From DATFFO01 sp963744905 (GTDB lineage: Bacteria > Actinomycetota > Acidimicrobiia > Spongiisociales > ZC4RG35): a stretch of DNA of 64,000 bases. The position numbers and the translations under genes were made by a program. Of this stretch, positions 1 to 7,988 are shown one piece after another. Location of the stretch: the NCBI GenBank assembly GCA_963744905.1, contig CAVUUV010000010.1, positions 1 to 64,000 on the forward strand, in the 5' to 3' direction. A model generated the notes under the pieces. The model searched no databases, was not told the DNA's origin, and was given only the letters and a program-made list of their open reading frames with translations. The number at the start of each line of letters is the position of its first letter. Within the stretch, counting starts at the first letter, position 1.

Positions 1-426
1 GGCAGTCATCCCCAGGCTGGGGGTGGTCCGGACCAGGAGGGTGGGCACCGGCCGGCTCTCGGCCCAGGCGAAGGCATCGGCCCACAGATCGTCGTCGATC
101 CACGCCGCCGGCCGGTTGCCGACGAACTCCTCCACCGCCGGCAACTTCCAGGTCTGATATCCCGAGTCCGGGTCGAACTCGATCACCGGCAGATCCTCGG
201 GCAGACCAAGGCGGGGAGCGATGAGGCGGGGAGCATGATGTTCCCAGGTGGTCGCCCAGACCAGGTCGAACCAGGAGGCGAGCCGGTTGAGCCAGGACCC
301 GTGCCGGTCCGACAGCCACACCTCATAGCCCATCAGCTCATGGCGGCCGAACCCCTCCGGCACGATCACCGAGCCGAAGGGGTTGAGTACTCCGTCTACG
401 TCGATCAGCAGATAGGGGCGTGTCAT
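1..426 (-). CDS. HAD-like hydrolase domain protein, C-terminus cut by the window edge
   Basis: The frame reads on the minus strand from an ATG at 426 and is still open at base 1, giving 142 codons. The N-terminus is MTRPYLLIDVDGVLNP, a DxDG motif of the HAD type in which the first Asp would be the nucleophile. Further in there are WATTWEHHAP near residue 60 and WIDDD near residue 121, which match HAD motifs II and IV. The layout resembles the short HAD domains of 'Swiss army knife' RNA-repair proteins and other uncharacterised actinobacterial HAD proteins. The substrate cannot be deduced. It diverges from the cytochrome c gene. Confidence 0.75.
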   Translation of the reverse strand, partial: MTRPYLLIDVDGVLNPFGSVIVPEGFGRHELMGYEVWLSDRHGSWLNRLASWFDLVWATTWEHHAPRLIAPRLGLPEDLPVIEFDPDSGYQTWKLPAVEEFVGNRPAAWIDDDLWADAFAWAESRPVPTLLVRTTPSLGMTA

Positions 427-511
427 GTTCGGGGGCACAGCCTACGTATCCGGTGGATCGGACCGGGGTGGGCAGTTGGGTACGCTCGGGCTCTCCGGGA
501 CGAAGGTCTTG

Positions 512-850
512 ATGCGAGCCAAACCGAGCCACTCCAGACGAGCCGGAGCACGACTCCTGGTGCTGATCCTGTCCGGCGCCGTGGCCGGCTGTGCCCAGGC
601 ACCCGCCAACCAGGTCGAGGCGGGCAGGGCCATCTACCAGGAGAGATGCGCCACATGTCACGGTCCGGACCGCCAGGGCACCGACACGGGCCCCGCTCTG
701 GCAGAGGTCGTCTCGGCCGACATCCGCCGGGCCGTCACAGAGGGCATCGACGAGAACCCCTCCTATCCGGCGATGGCTCCTCTCCCCCTCACGGCCGGTC
801 AGCTGGATGCCGTCGTGGCTTTCCTGACCGAGCCAGACGGTTCCGGGTGA
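512..850 (+). CDS. Class I cytochrome c lipoprotein
   Basis: This is a small membrane-anchored electron carrier of 112 residues. The ATG at 512 is preferred because it places a signal sequence directly before a lipobox, with Cys27 (SGAVAGC) as the lipidated residue. The heme-binding motif CATCH is at residues 46-50 and a candidate axial methionine (YPAMAPL) is at residue 88, as in mono-heme class I cytochromes. The final LTAGQLDAVVAFL is the usual C-terminal helix. It ends seven bases before the convergent arsC stop. The redox partner is unknown. Confidence 0.85.
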   Translation: MRAKPSHSRRAGARLLVLILSGAVAGCAQAPANQVEAGRAIYQERCATCHGPDRQGTDTGPALAEVVSADIRRAVTEGIDENPSYPAMAPLPLTAGQLDAVVAFLTEPDGSG

Positions 851-857
851 TGAGAAC

Positions 858-1496
858 TCATCGGACAGCCACCCCCAGCTCCACCAGCAGACCCTCCACC
901 CGGCTACGTATGTCGTCGCGAATGGGCCTCACCTCCTCCAGGGACTTCCCGGCCGGATCGGGGAGCTCCCAGTCCACGTAACGCTTTCCGGGAAAGACCG
1001 GACAGGCATCCCCGCACCCCATCGTCACGACCACATCCACGGCCCGGACTATTTCGTCGGTCCAGGGCTGGGGGAATTCATCGCCGATGTCGATGTCCAC
1101 CTCCGCCATGGCGTCCACGGCGGCCTGGTTGAGCTCGTTCCCGGGCTCGGTGCCGCCCGAGTAGACGTCTACGCCCTCTCCGCCCAGATCGCGCATGAAA
1201 CCGGCCGCCATCTGGGACCGCCCCGCATTGTGCGTGCAGAGGAAGAGGACGGCCGGCGGACGACCCGGGCCGGCCACCAGCTCGAGGCGGCTCAGGGCCC
1301 GTAGCCGCTGACGGGCGAAGCGCTCGGCCAGAAGGGGAACCCACTGCGACACGGTGGCCCGCGAGAGGAGCTGGTCGAGCGAGTCGTTCATGAACCGTTC
1401 GATCGTCTCCCGATTCAGCACGCCTGCGAACTCCCCGCGGAGCCTCTCTACAGCTTGTGAAATCTGCAGCCTCTGGACGGTGGACAGGTCGGTCAT
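858..1496 (-). CDS. arsC: Arsenate reductase, LMW-phosphatase fold, with N-terminal three-helix domain
   Basis: The product reduces As(V) to As(III) in the cytoplasm. Residues 1-75 form a helical domain found in front of actinobacterial ArsC proteins. The catalytic loop FLCTHNAGRSQM follows near residue 87, with the CX5R motif of the low-molecular-weight phosphatase fold. VTMGCGDACP and the late aspartate in DWELPDP complete the family pattern. A single Cys in the catalytic loop fits the mycothiol-dependent actinobacterial type, which is an inference. The ATG overlaps the stop of the upstream ArsR fusion by four bases (ATGA), so the two are translationally coupled. No arsenite efflux gene is seen within the window. 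Confidence 0.9.
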   Translation of the reverse strand: MTDLSTVQRLQISQAVERLRGEFAGVLNRETIERFMNDSLDQLLSRATVSQWVPLLAERFARQRLRALSRLELVAGPGRPPAVLFLCTHNAGRSQMAAGFMRDLGGEGVDVYSGGTEPGNELNQAAVDAMAEVDIDIGDEFPQPWTDEIVRAVDVVVTMGCGDACPVFPGKRYVDWELPDPAGKSLEEVRPIRDDIRSRVEGLLVELGVAVR

Positions 1497-2167
1497 GGTC
1501 GCTCCTGTGGAACGACGCTGGCGATCCCGCCGGCCAGCAGGTCGATGCGCCGCCGCAGCTCGTCGCGCACCGAGCGGAACGCTCTCATGCGGCCGTCGGG
1601 GACCGGATCCGGGACCGACCAGTGCAAGCGGGGAGCGGCGAAGGGGGGCGGTTCCTCGCCGGCGATGTCGCACACAGAGACCACCAGATCCGGAGCCTCC
1701 ACCGCCTCGTACCCCTTTGGTGCACCAACCAGCCGAAGACCCGCCTCAGCCCCGGCCGCCCTGGCCTTGGAGTGGATGGCCCGAGCCGGCTGTGATCCCG
1801 CCGAGAGGGCGGTACGGCCGGTTCGCTCCTCGAACAGGGCTGCGGCCAGTTGTGAACGGGCCGAATTGTGCCGGCAGGCGAACAGGACCCGATCGGGCAG
1901 CTCCGTGTGTGGGCGGAGCTCATCGGGAAGCGTGTCGGTAATCACCCGGACATAGCGTCGCCGGGCATCACCGTCGGATACCCGCCTGTCGATCACTCCG
2001 GCCGATTCGAGCACATCGAGATGATGAGCCAGCAGGTTGGACGGAAGATCGACTTGCCGGCCTATCTCGGTCGGCGTGAGGTCTGTGACCAGGAGGCGCT
2101 CAACGATCTCGAGCCGGTGCTCGTCCCCCAGGGACGCATACACCCGGGCACGCTCACTTCGATCCAT
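1493..2167 (-). CDS. ArsR-type repressor fused to an LMW phosphatase/arsenate reductase-like domain
   Basis: Residues 1-80 are an ArsR winged helix (LGDEHRLEIVERLL, then LPSNLLAHHLDVLESAGV). Residues 90-220 are a second LMW-phosphatase domain with the active loop LFACRHNSARSQ. The ATG at 2167 is chosen because GGAAG lies five bases upstream. A TTG at 2176 is in frame but would sit closer to the operator. The fusion could couple arsenic sensing to reduction, or the enzyme domain may act only as a ligand sensor. It forms a two-gene operon with arsC and is probably autoregulated through the palindrome at 2179-2193. Confidence 0.85.
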   Translation of the reverse strand: MDRSERARVYASLGDEHRLEIVERLLVTDLTPTEIGRQVDLPSNLLAHHLDVLESAGVIDRRVSDGDARRRYVRVITDTLPDELRPHTELPDRVLFACRHNSARSQLAAALFEERTGRTALSAGSQPARAIHSKARAAGAEAGLRLVGAPKGYEAVEAPDLVVSVCDIAGEEPPPFAAPRLHWSVPDPVPDGRMRAFRSVRDELRRRIDLLAGGIASVVPQERP

Positions 2168-2178
2168 TGCTTCCAATC

Positions 2179-2193
2179 ATATTGAGTCAATAT
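2179..2193. promoter_or_regulatory. Palindromic operator of the ArsR fusion
   Basis: ATATTGAGTCAATAT is a perfect 15-bp palindrome (7-bp arms around one G), twelve bases upstream of the arsR-fusion start. AT-rich ATTGA/TCAAT dyads are typical ArsR-family operators. It stands out in otherwise GC-rich sequence. Confidence 0.75.
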
Positions 2194-2240
2194 TGTCTGA
2201 GCAACCACTTTCTCGTGCATCGACACCGGCAGCAAGCCAC

Positions 2241-2246
2241 TACCGT
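2241..2246 (+). promoter_or_regulatory. -10 box of purE (TACCGT)
   Basis: The hexamer begins 14 bases before the GTG start and no Shine-Dalgarno sequence intervenes, so the transcript is probably leaderless. Confidence 0.5.
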
Positions 2247-2254
2247 GCCCTCCC

Positions 2255-2716
2255 GTGAAGAAAGTTGCAATCGTGATGGGCTCGGGCTCTGACCGGCCCG
2301 TGATGGAAAAGGCCGCCGCCATGCTGGATCGCTTCGGGATTTCCCACGAGGTGCGGGTGCTGTCGGCGCACAAGACACCCGAACAGGCGCTGGAGTTCGC
2401 CGAGAACGCCGCCGCCAACGGTTTCGGGGTGATCATCGCCGGGGCGGGAAAGGCAGCCCACCTGGCCGGGGTTATGGCGGCCAAGTCGCTGCTCCCCGTG
2501 ATCGGGGTACCCATCAGCGCCTCCCTGGACGGGATGGACGCCCTGCTGTCGACGGTGCAGATGCCAACCGGGATCCCCGTCGCCACCGTGGCCATCGATT
2601 CGGCCAACAACGCTGCCCTGCTGGCCGTGGCGATCCTGGCCGTCGACGACCCGGCCCTGACCGACCAGGTGGCCGCCTACCGCCGCGAATTGACCGAGAA
2701 GACGTTGGCGTCCTGA
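2255..2716 (+). CDS. purE: N5-carboxyaminoimidazole ribonucleotide mutase
   Basis: The enzyme converts N5-CAIR to CAIR in de novo purine synthesis. At 153 residues it has class I PurE length. It shows the expected motifs: VMGSGSDRPVM at the N-terminus, the catalytic SAHKTP near residue 44, and AGAGKAAHLAGVMAA near residue 70. The partner PurK is not in the window. The GTG start is the first in frame after a -10-like TACCGT. It is transcribed divergently from the arsenic genes. Confidence 0.95.
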   Translation: MKKVAIVMGSGSDRPVMEKAAAMLDRFGISHEVRVLSAHKTPEQALEFAENAAANGFGVIIAGAGKAAHLAGVMAAKSLLPVIGVPISASLDGMDALLSTVQMPTGIPVATVAIDSANNAALLAVAILAVDDPALTDQVAAYRRELTEKTLAS

Positions 2717-2745
2717 CGGCGAGGCCGGGGTCTGCCGGGCCCCGG

Positions 2746-2751
2746 TACGAT
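2746..2751 (+). promoter_or_regulatory. -10 box of the acyl-CoA dehydrogenase gene (TACGAT)
   Basis: TACGAT starts 16 bases before the ATG at 2762, and there is no purine-rich ribosome site between them. Confidence 0.5.
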
Positions 2752-2761
2752 TGGGAACATC

Positions 2762-3943
2762 ATGACCGACATGTCCCGCGCCACTCCCGACAGCCGCGAT
2801 TTCCTGGACACCGACTCACTGTTCGACTCCGAGGAGTTGTTGCTGCGGGACACGGTGCGCGATTTCGTGCGCAAGGAGATCGTGCCAAACGTGGGCCAGT
2901 GGTGGGAGGAGGGTGTGTTCCCGGTCGAATTGGCCAAGTCGATGGGCGACATGGGCCTGTTCGGGATGCATCTGGAGGGCTACGGGTGTGCCGGCACCTC
3001 CGGCACGGCCTATGGATTGGCTTGTCTGGAGCTGGAGGCGGGGGATTCGGGTCTGCGTAGTTTCGTGTCGGTGCAGGGGTCGCTGGCCATGTTTCCCATC
3101 TGGAAGTTCGGGTCGGAGGAGCAGAAGCAGGAGTGGCTGCCCCGAATGGCATCGGGGGAGGTGATCGGCTGTTTCGGGTTGACCGAGCCCGATTCGGGAT
3201 CGGATCCCTCCTCGATGCGCACCAACGCCCGCCGGGACGGGTCGGACTGGGTGATCAACGGCTCGAAGATGTGGATCACCAACGGGAACCTGGCCCAGAT
3301 CGCCATCATCTGGGCCCGGACGGACGAGGGGATCCGGGGTTTCATCGTCCCCACCGACACACCGGGGTTCACCGCTCACGAGGTCAAGCACAAGGCGTCG
3401 CTACGAGCCTCGGTCACCTCCGAGCTGGACCTGGACGATGTTCGGGTCCCCGACGGGTTCGCCCTGCCCGGGGTGGCCTCTATGCGGGGCCCGCTGTCGT
3501 GCCTCAACGAGGCCCGCTTCGGTATCGCCTGGGGGGTGGTGGGCGCTGCCCGAGCCTGTTACGAGGCCGCCCTCGACTACGCCACCGAACGCGAGCAGTT
3601 CGGCCGGCCCATCGCCGGTTTCCAGCTCACCCAGCGCAAGCTGGTCGACATGATGATCGCCGTCAACCGGGGAATGCTCGTCGCCCACCACCTGGGACGG
3701 CGCAAGGATTCCGGCACCCTTACCCCGGCCCAGGTCAGCTTCGGGAAGATGGACAACACCCGCAACGCCCTCGATGTGGCCCGCCTCGCCCGGGGGGTGC
3801 TGGGCGGCAACGGCATCACCCTCGAGTACCCCGTCTTCCGCCACATGGCCAACCTGGAGACGGTCTACACCTACGAGGGCACCAACGAGATCCACACCCT
3901 GATAATGGGCCAGTCCATCACCGGCCTCAACGCCTTCACCTGA
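2762..3943 (+). CDS. Acyl-CoA dehydrogenase, glutaryl-CoA dehydrogenase-like
   Basis: This is a 393-residue FAD enzyme oxidising an acyl-CoA thioester. FAD-contact motifs are GCFGLTEPDSGSDPSS near residue 138 and MWITNG near residue 171. The catalytic base is Glu372 in TYEGTNEIHTLIMGQSITG, a C-terminus very close to glutaryl-CoA dehydrogenases, which both dehydrogenate and decarboxylate. GcdH activity is the best guess, but a short- or branched-chain acyl-CoA substrate cannot be excluded. No electron-transfer flavoprotein is adjacent. It runs convergently into the glycosylase gene, with four bases between the stops. Confidence 0.85.
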   Translation: MTDMSRATPDSRDFLDTDSLFDSEELLLRDTVRDFVRKEIVPNVGQWWEEGVFPVELAKSMGDMGLFGMHLEGYGCAGTSGTAYGLACLELEAGDSGLRSFVSVQGSLAMFPIWKFGSEEQKQEWLPRMASGEVIGCFGLTEPDSGSDPSSMRTNARRDGSDWVINGSKMWITNGNLAQIAIIWARTDEGIRGFIVPTDTPGFTAHEVKHKASLRASVTSELDLDDVRVPDGFALPGVASMRGPLSCLNEARFGIAWGVVGAARACYEAALDYATEREQFGRPIAGFQLTQRKLVDMMIAVNRGMLVAHHLGRRKDSGTLTPAQVSFGKMDNTRNALDVARLARGVLGGNGITLEYPVFRHMANLETVYTYEGTNEIHTLIMGQSITGLNAFT

Positions 3944-3947
3944 CCGG

Positions 3948-5132
3948 TCAGAGCAAGGACGCCAGGGGACCGGCCAGGTCGCCGTTGTCGACCACTTCCA
4001 CCCCATTGAGGCCCAGCCACCCCGCAGCCGACTCCAGATCGGGGCCCAGCCGTCGGGCCACTGAGGGACGGTCGACACCTTCCTCGGCGAAGGCGCCCTG
4101 GACTCGCAGACGGCCCCGGTCTCGATCGGCTTTGAGGTCGACCCGGCCCACCAACCGGTCGTCCACCAGGTAGGGCAGGACGTAGTAGCCGTGGACCCGC
4201 CTGTACGACGGCTCGTAGATCGAGATCCGGTAGTGGAAGTCGAAGATGCGCTCGACTCGCGGACGAGACCAGACCAGGGAATCGAAGGGTGACAGGAGGG
4301 CCGAGCCCTCGACCCGACGGGGCACCACCGCCCCGGCATGCATGTAGGCGGGATCGTCCCAGCCCTCGACTTCGACGTCGACCAACTCGCCCGCCTTCAC
4401 CAGCTGGCGCAAGAGAGGACGTGCCCGGGACACCTTGAGCCGGTGATAATCGGCCAGGTCGGCAGCCGTGCCGACCCCCAACGAGCGAGCGGCGATGCGC
4501 AGCATCTCCGTCCTGGCTTCGTCCTCGCCTGGCGTGTCCATCCCCAGCACGTCGCTCGAGATGACCCGATCGGTGAGGTCGTAGTAACGGACGAAGTTGA
4601 CGCGGGAGGCGGTCGTCACCCGTCCGGTGAGAAACAGCGCCTCCAGGGCGACCTTGCCGTCCGACCATCCCCACATGGCCTTTGCGTCCCGTTCACCGGG
4701 GTCGTCCAGGTGGGCGGTGCGAAGCGGGCCCTTGGCCGCCACCTCGGCCTCCACCGCCTCCAGAAAACCGGGCCGCTCGACCAGCATCCGCTCGACCCGC
4801 CCCCAGTGCCATCCTCCCTCCATCCGCCACCTGAACAGACGGTGCTGCTCGACGGGGATGAGGCAGGCCGCATGGGCCCAGTACTCGAACATCTCGCCCG
4901 AATCCCACAGCCAGGCGTCGAGAGCTTCCCGGTCGTAGGGGCCGAGCCGGGAGAAGAAAGGCATGTAATGGGTGCGGCTGAAGACGTTGACCGAGTCGAG
5001 CTGGATCAACCCCACCCGCTGCAGGACCCGGCGGAAATGACGCACGTCCACCCGTCCAGTAGGCGCCGGATCGGTGAAGCCCTGGGCACCCAGAGCCAGG
5101 CGCCGGGCGCGGTCCGCACTGAGTGCCCGCAT
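3948..5132 (-). CDS. ycaQ: YcaQ/AlkZ-family DNA glycosylase (winged-helix HTH_42)
   Basis: The 394-residue protein matches the family that excises alkylated bases and unhooks interstrand crosslinks. The diagnostic segment is VGLIQLDSVNVFSRTHYMPFFSR at about residues 40-62. Its QLD triad fits the Q-aliphatic-D pattern of the YcaQ-like branch rather than the QxQ of AlkZ. Later blocks (WAHAACLIP, SPFDSLVW, GYYVLPYLV) are also family-typical. The ATG shares one base with the purB stop, so it is the last gene of a four-gene minus-strand operon with purB. Confidence 0.85.
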   Translation of the reverse strand: MRALSADRARRLALGAQGFTDPAPTGRVDVRHFRRVLQRVGLIQLDSVNVFSRTHYMPFFSRLGPYDREALDAWLWDSGEMFEYWAHAACLIPVEQHRLFRWRMEGGWHWGRVERMLVERPGFLEAVEAEVAAKGPLRTAHLDDPGERDAKAMWGWSDGKVALEALFLTGRVTTASRVNFVRYYDLTDRVISSDVLGMDTPGEDEARTEMLRIAARSLGVGTAADLADYHRLKVSRARPLLRQLVKAGELVDVEVEGWDDPAYMHAGAVVPRRVEGSALLSPFDSLVWSRPRVERIFDFHYRISIYEPSYRRVHGYYVLPYLVDDRLVGRVDLKADRDRGRLRVQGAFAEEGVDRPSVARRLGPDLESAAGWLGLNGVEVVDNGDLAGPLASLL

Positions 5133-6547
5133 CAGAGGATCTCGGCCTGCCGGTAGTCGGCGGCTCCGGGATGACGGGCCACGACCCCGGCTACCCGGGA
5201 CACGAACGCCTCCACCTGGGCGCCGGCCCGGCCGGTGAATGAAAGCGGATCCGCCACGATGGCATCGACGGCCGCCCGGCCAAGAGGAAAGCTCTCGTCG
5301 TCGGCCAGACGGCCCAGCAGTCCACCCACCCCGTCCTCACCCTGGCGCCGCTCCAGGGCGGCGGCCACGGCGTGACGGCGTATGGCCTCGTGGGCTTCCT
5401 CGCGCCCCATCCCGGCCTGGACTGCCGCCACCAGCAGAGAGGTGGTCGAGAGGAAGGGCAGGTTGGCCTCCAGCTCGGACTCGATCACGGCCGGATAGAA
5501 GCCCACCTCGGCCAGGACGGTCAGGAACGCCTGGAATAGGCCGTCGATGGTGAAGAATGCGTCGGGAAGCATCACCCGTCTCACCACCGAGCAGGAAACG
5601 TCGCCCTCGTTCCACTGCTCGCCGGCCAGGCCGGCGGCCATCGCCAGATGGCCACCCAGGATCACTTTGAAGCCGTGGATCCGCTCCGAGGTGCGGGCGT
5701 TCATCTTGTGGGGCATGGCCGACGAGCCCACCTGCCCCGTCTTGAATCCCTCCGTGGCCAGGTCCAGGCCCGCCATCAGCCGGAGGGTGTTGGTGAAGTC
5801 GGCGGGACCGGAGGCGAGCTGGACCAGGGTAGATATCACCTCGAAATCGAGGCTGCGGGGATAGACCTGTCCCACCGAGTTGAGGATGGCCGGGAAACCC
5901 AGCTCCTCGGCCAGTCGCCGGTCGAGCTCCACCGCCGCCGCGTCCGAGCCCAACAGCGCCATCTGGTCCTGCTGTGTCCCGACCGGACCTTTGATTCCCC
6001 GCAGCGGCAGGGAGTCGCGCACCGATTCGGCCCTCTCCACCGCCGCCATCAACTCCTCACCGGCGTTCGCCACCCGCTTGCCCACCGTGGTGACCTGAGC
6101 CGGGACGTTGTGGGTCCGGGCGGTTACGGCCATTCCCGCCCAGTCGGCAGCCAGACGGGCCATGGCGCCCAGGGCGGCGACGGCACGGGTGATGACCAGG
6201 TCGAGGCTGCGCAACACCTGGGACTGCTCCACGTTCTCGGTGAGATCACGCGAGGTCATGCCCAGATGGACCGACTCGTGTCCGGCCAGGGCATTGAACT
6301 CCTCCAGTCGGGCCTTGACGTCGTGGCGAAGGGTCCGTTCCCGTTCGGCGATGGCGTCGAGATCGACCTGGTCGATCACCGCCCGGTAGTCATCGATCAC
6401 GGCCCGGTCGACCTCGATCCCCAGATCACGCTGGGCCTCGAGCACGGACACCCACAGCCGGCGCTCCATCCGGATCTTGTTGGCGGGATCCCAAACCTCG
6501 GCCATCTCCGGCGAGGCATAGCGCGAGGCGAGCGTGTTCTCGATCAT
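5132..6547 (-). CDS. purB: Adenylosuccinate lyase
   Basis: PurB cleaves SAICAR and adenylosuccinate in purine synthesis. The 471-residue sequence carries the fumarase/aspartase superfamily signature GSSAMPHKMN near residue 266, the conserved HLGMTSRDLTEN near residue 95, and ARTHNVPAQVTTVGKR near residue 143. It overlaps the upstream kinase by four bases (ATGA) and the downstream ycaQ start by one base. It is separate from the plus-strand pur genes but lies in their midst. Confidence 0.95.
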   Translation of the reverse strand: MIENTLASRYASPEMAEVWDPANKIRMERRLWVSVLEAQRDLGIEVDRAVIDDYRAVIDQVDLDAIAERERTLRHDVKARLEEFNALAGHESVHLGMTSRDLTENVEQSQVLRSLDLVITRAVAALGAMARLAADWAGMAVTARTHNVPAQVTTVGKRVANAGEELMAAVERAESVRDSLPLRGIKGPVGTQQDQMALLGSDAAAVELDRRLAEELGFPAILNSVGQVYPRSLDFEVISTLVQLASGPADFTNTLRLMAGLDLATEGFKTGQVGSSAMPHKMNARTSERIHGFKVILGGHLAMAAGLAGEQWNEGDVSCSVVRRVMLPDAFFTIDGLFQAFLTVLAEVGFYPAVIESELEANLPFLSTTSLLVAAVQAGMGREEAHEAIRRHAVAAALERRQGEDGVGGLLGRLADDESFPLGRAAVDAIVADPLSFTGRAGAQVEAFVSRVAGVVARHPGAADYRQAEIL

Positions 6548-7446
6548 GCCGGCACCAGCATGGCGGCGCCGCGCACGCCTGACGAGTCGCCGTGACGGTT
6601 GGGGACCAGACGGGTGGCGGCCTCACCCCCGAACACGAACCGGAACCAATGCGATCGCACCCCGTCGTAGAGCTCATCGACGTTGCTCATCCCGCCACCG
6701 AGGACGACGACATCGGGGTCGATGACGTTGATGACGGTGGCCAGTGCCCTGGCCAGCCGATCGATGTATCGCTCGAGAGATGCCCGGGCCCCCTCTTCCC
6801 CGGAGCGAGCCGCCTCGATCACCTGCGGGGCGCTGCTGCCGGCTCCGGTCACCCGGCCGTGGTCGGCCGCCAGGGCGGGCCCGGACAGCCAGGTCTCGAT
6901 GCAACCTCTCTTACCGCAGTAGCAGGGCGGGCCGTCCTGCTCCTCGGGTGTGGGCCACGGAAGGGGGTTGTGACCCCACTCTCCGGCTATTCGATTGGGT
7001 CCGGTCCGCACCTTCCCGTCCACGACCACCCCACCGCCGACGCCGGTCCCCAGAATCACCCCGAAGACGACCTCTGCTCCGGCACCGGCTCCGTCGATCG
7101 CCTCGGACAGGGCGAAGCAGTCGGCATCGTTGCGCATCACCATCGGCCGTCCCAGGGCCCGCTGGAGGTCGACGTCGAAGGGCTTGCCGTTGAGTACGGT
7201 GGAGTTGGAGTTCTTCATCTGGCCGTCGAAGGGGGAGATGGCCCCGGGTGTCCCCACCCCCACCGTCTCGGCCGCCTCCAGATCCGACCCGACCCGGCCG
7301 ACCAGCCCCGCCACCGCCGACAGAATCCCCTCGTAGTCGTCGCGGGGGGTAGGGACCCTGGTCCGGGCAAGCTGTCTGCCCGCGGGGTCGAGTGCCACGC
7401 CCTCGATCTTGGTGCCACCCAGGTCGATCCCGATCCTGGCCGTCAT
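6544..7446 (-). CDS. mak: ROK-family sugar kinase, Mak (fructokinase)-like
   Basis: The protein phosphorylates a hexose using ATP. The N-terminal phosphate-1 motif is IGIDLGGTKIEG, and the ROK zinc site CYCGKRGCIETW is near residue 178. KNSNSTVLNGKPFD, AGEWGHNPLPW and the C-terminal HGDSSGVRGAAML closely resemble E. coli Mak, so fructokinase is more likely than glucokinase. It overlaps both neighbours by four bases. Its place in an operon with purB has no obvious metabolic reason. Confidence 0.85.
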   Translation of the reverse strand: MTARIGIDLGGTKIEGVALDPAGRQLARTRVPTPRDDYEGILSAVAGLVGRVGSDLEAAETVGVGTPGAISPFDGQMKNSNSTVLNGKPFDVDLQRALGRPMVMRNDADCFALSEAIDGAGAGAEVVFGVILGTGVGGGVVVDGKVRTGPNRIAGEWGHNPLPWPTPEEQDGPPCYCGKRGCIETWLSGPALAADHGRVTGAGSSAPQVIEAARSGEEGARASLERYIDRLARALATVINVIDPDVVVLGGGMSNVDELYDGVRSHWFRFVFGGEAATRLVPNRHGDSSGVRGAAMLVPA

Positions 7447-7838
7447 GAGTCGAACCTCACGGTTGCGGTGAGTTGCCCGACTACCACCCCGTCTCCTTTG
7501 GTGACAGTGACGCCATAGACGCCCAGGGATCGGCCCACTTTGATCGGCGCCACCGAGGCCGAGAACACATCACCGCGCACACCACCTGCCGTGAGGGCCA
7601 GGTGGGCGTCCACCAGGGTGGGCTCGCGCCCCGAGTCCCGCGCCACCTTCCGGACCGCCATCTGGGCCAGCGAGAACAGCACCCCGCCGTGAGCCCCGTC
7701 GAGGAAGTTCATGTGGTCCTGGTTCAGCTCAAGCACCAGATCCGCGTCCCCCTGCCCTGCCGGGACGGTGCGGATGCCCAGCCGGGCACCCCACGGATCA
7801 TCGACCAGCGGCCAATCGACGGCGGGTTCAGGCCTCAT
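7443..7838 (-). CDS. PaaI-like hotdog-fold thioesterase
   Basis: This is a 131-residue hotdog protein, predicted to hydrolyse acyl-CoA thioesters. HMNFLDGAHGGVLFSLAQMA near residue 42 is the helix and loop of PaaI-type enzymes, and GDVFSASVAPIKVGRS matches the following strands. The ATG at 7838 is chosen because a TAGCAT -10 box lies 14 bases upstream, whereas longer frames start beyond it. It is the first gene of the operon thioesterase-mak-purB-ycaQ. The natural substrate is unknown. Confidence 0.75.
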   Translation of the reverse strand: MRPEPAVDWPLVDDPWGARLGIRTVPAGQGDADLVLELNQDHMNFLDGAHGGVLFSLAQMAVRKVARDSGREPTLVDAHLALTAGGVRGDVFSASVAPIKVGRSLGVYGVTVTKGDGVVVGQLTATVRFDS

Positions 7839-7846
7839 CGGCGGCG

Positions 7847-7852
7847 ATGCTA
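7847..7852 (-). promoter_or_regulatory. -10 box of the thioesterase-mak-purB-ycaQ operon (TAGCAT)
   Basis: Read on the minus strand, TAGCAT begins 14 bases before the ATG at 7838 and no ribosome site is present. Confidence 0.5.
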
Positions 7853-7935
7853 CCGGCCTCCCCCACCGATCCGCCGAAGACCCCCATGTGGGGCCGGTGC
7901 CGGCACCGGGACGGACCAACGCCGTGCGTGTCAGG

Positions 7936-7953
7936 CAGCGATTCTGATCGCTG
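7936..7953. promoter_or_regulatory. Inverted repeat between the divergent purB and purC operons
   Basis: CAGCGAT and ATCGCTG are perfect 7-bp arms separated by TCTG. The element lies 22 bases upstream of the purC -10 box, so it could be an operator serving one or both operons. No pur repressor gene is visible in the window. Confidence 0.4.
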
Positions 7954-7974
7954 TGGGATGCGGGGGCGACTCGC

Positions 7975-7980
7975 TACGAT
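7975..7980 (+). promoter_or_regulatory. -10 box of the purCSQL operon (TACGAT)
   Basis: TACGAT begins 14 bases before the GTG start of purC and no ribosome site is visible. Confidence 0.5.
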
Positions 7981-7988
7981 CACCTCCC

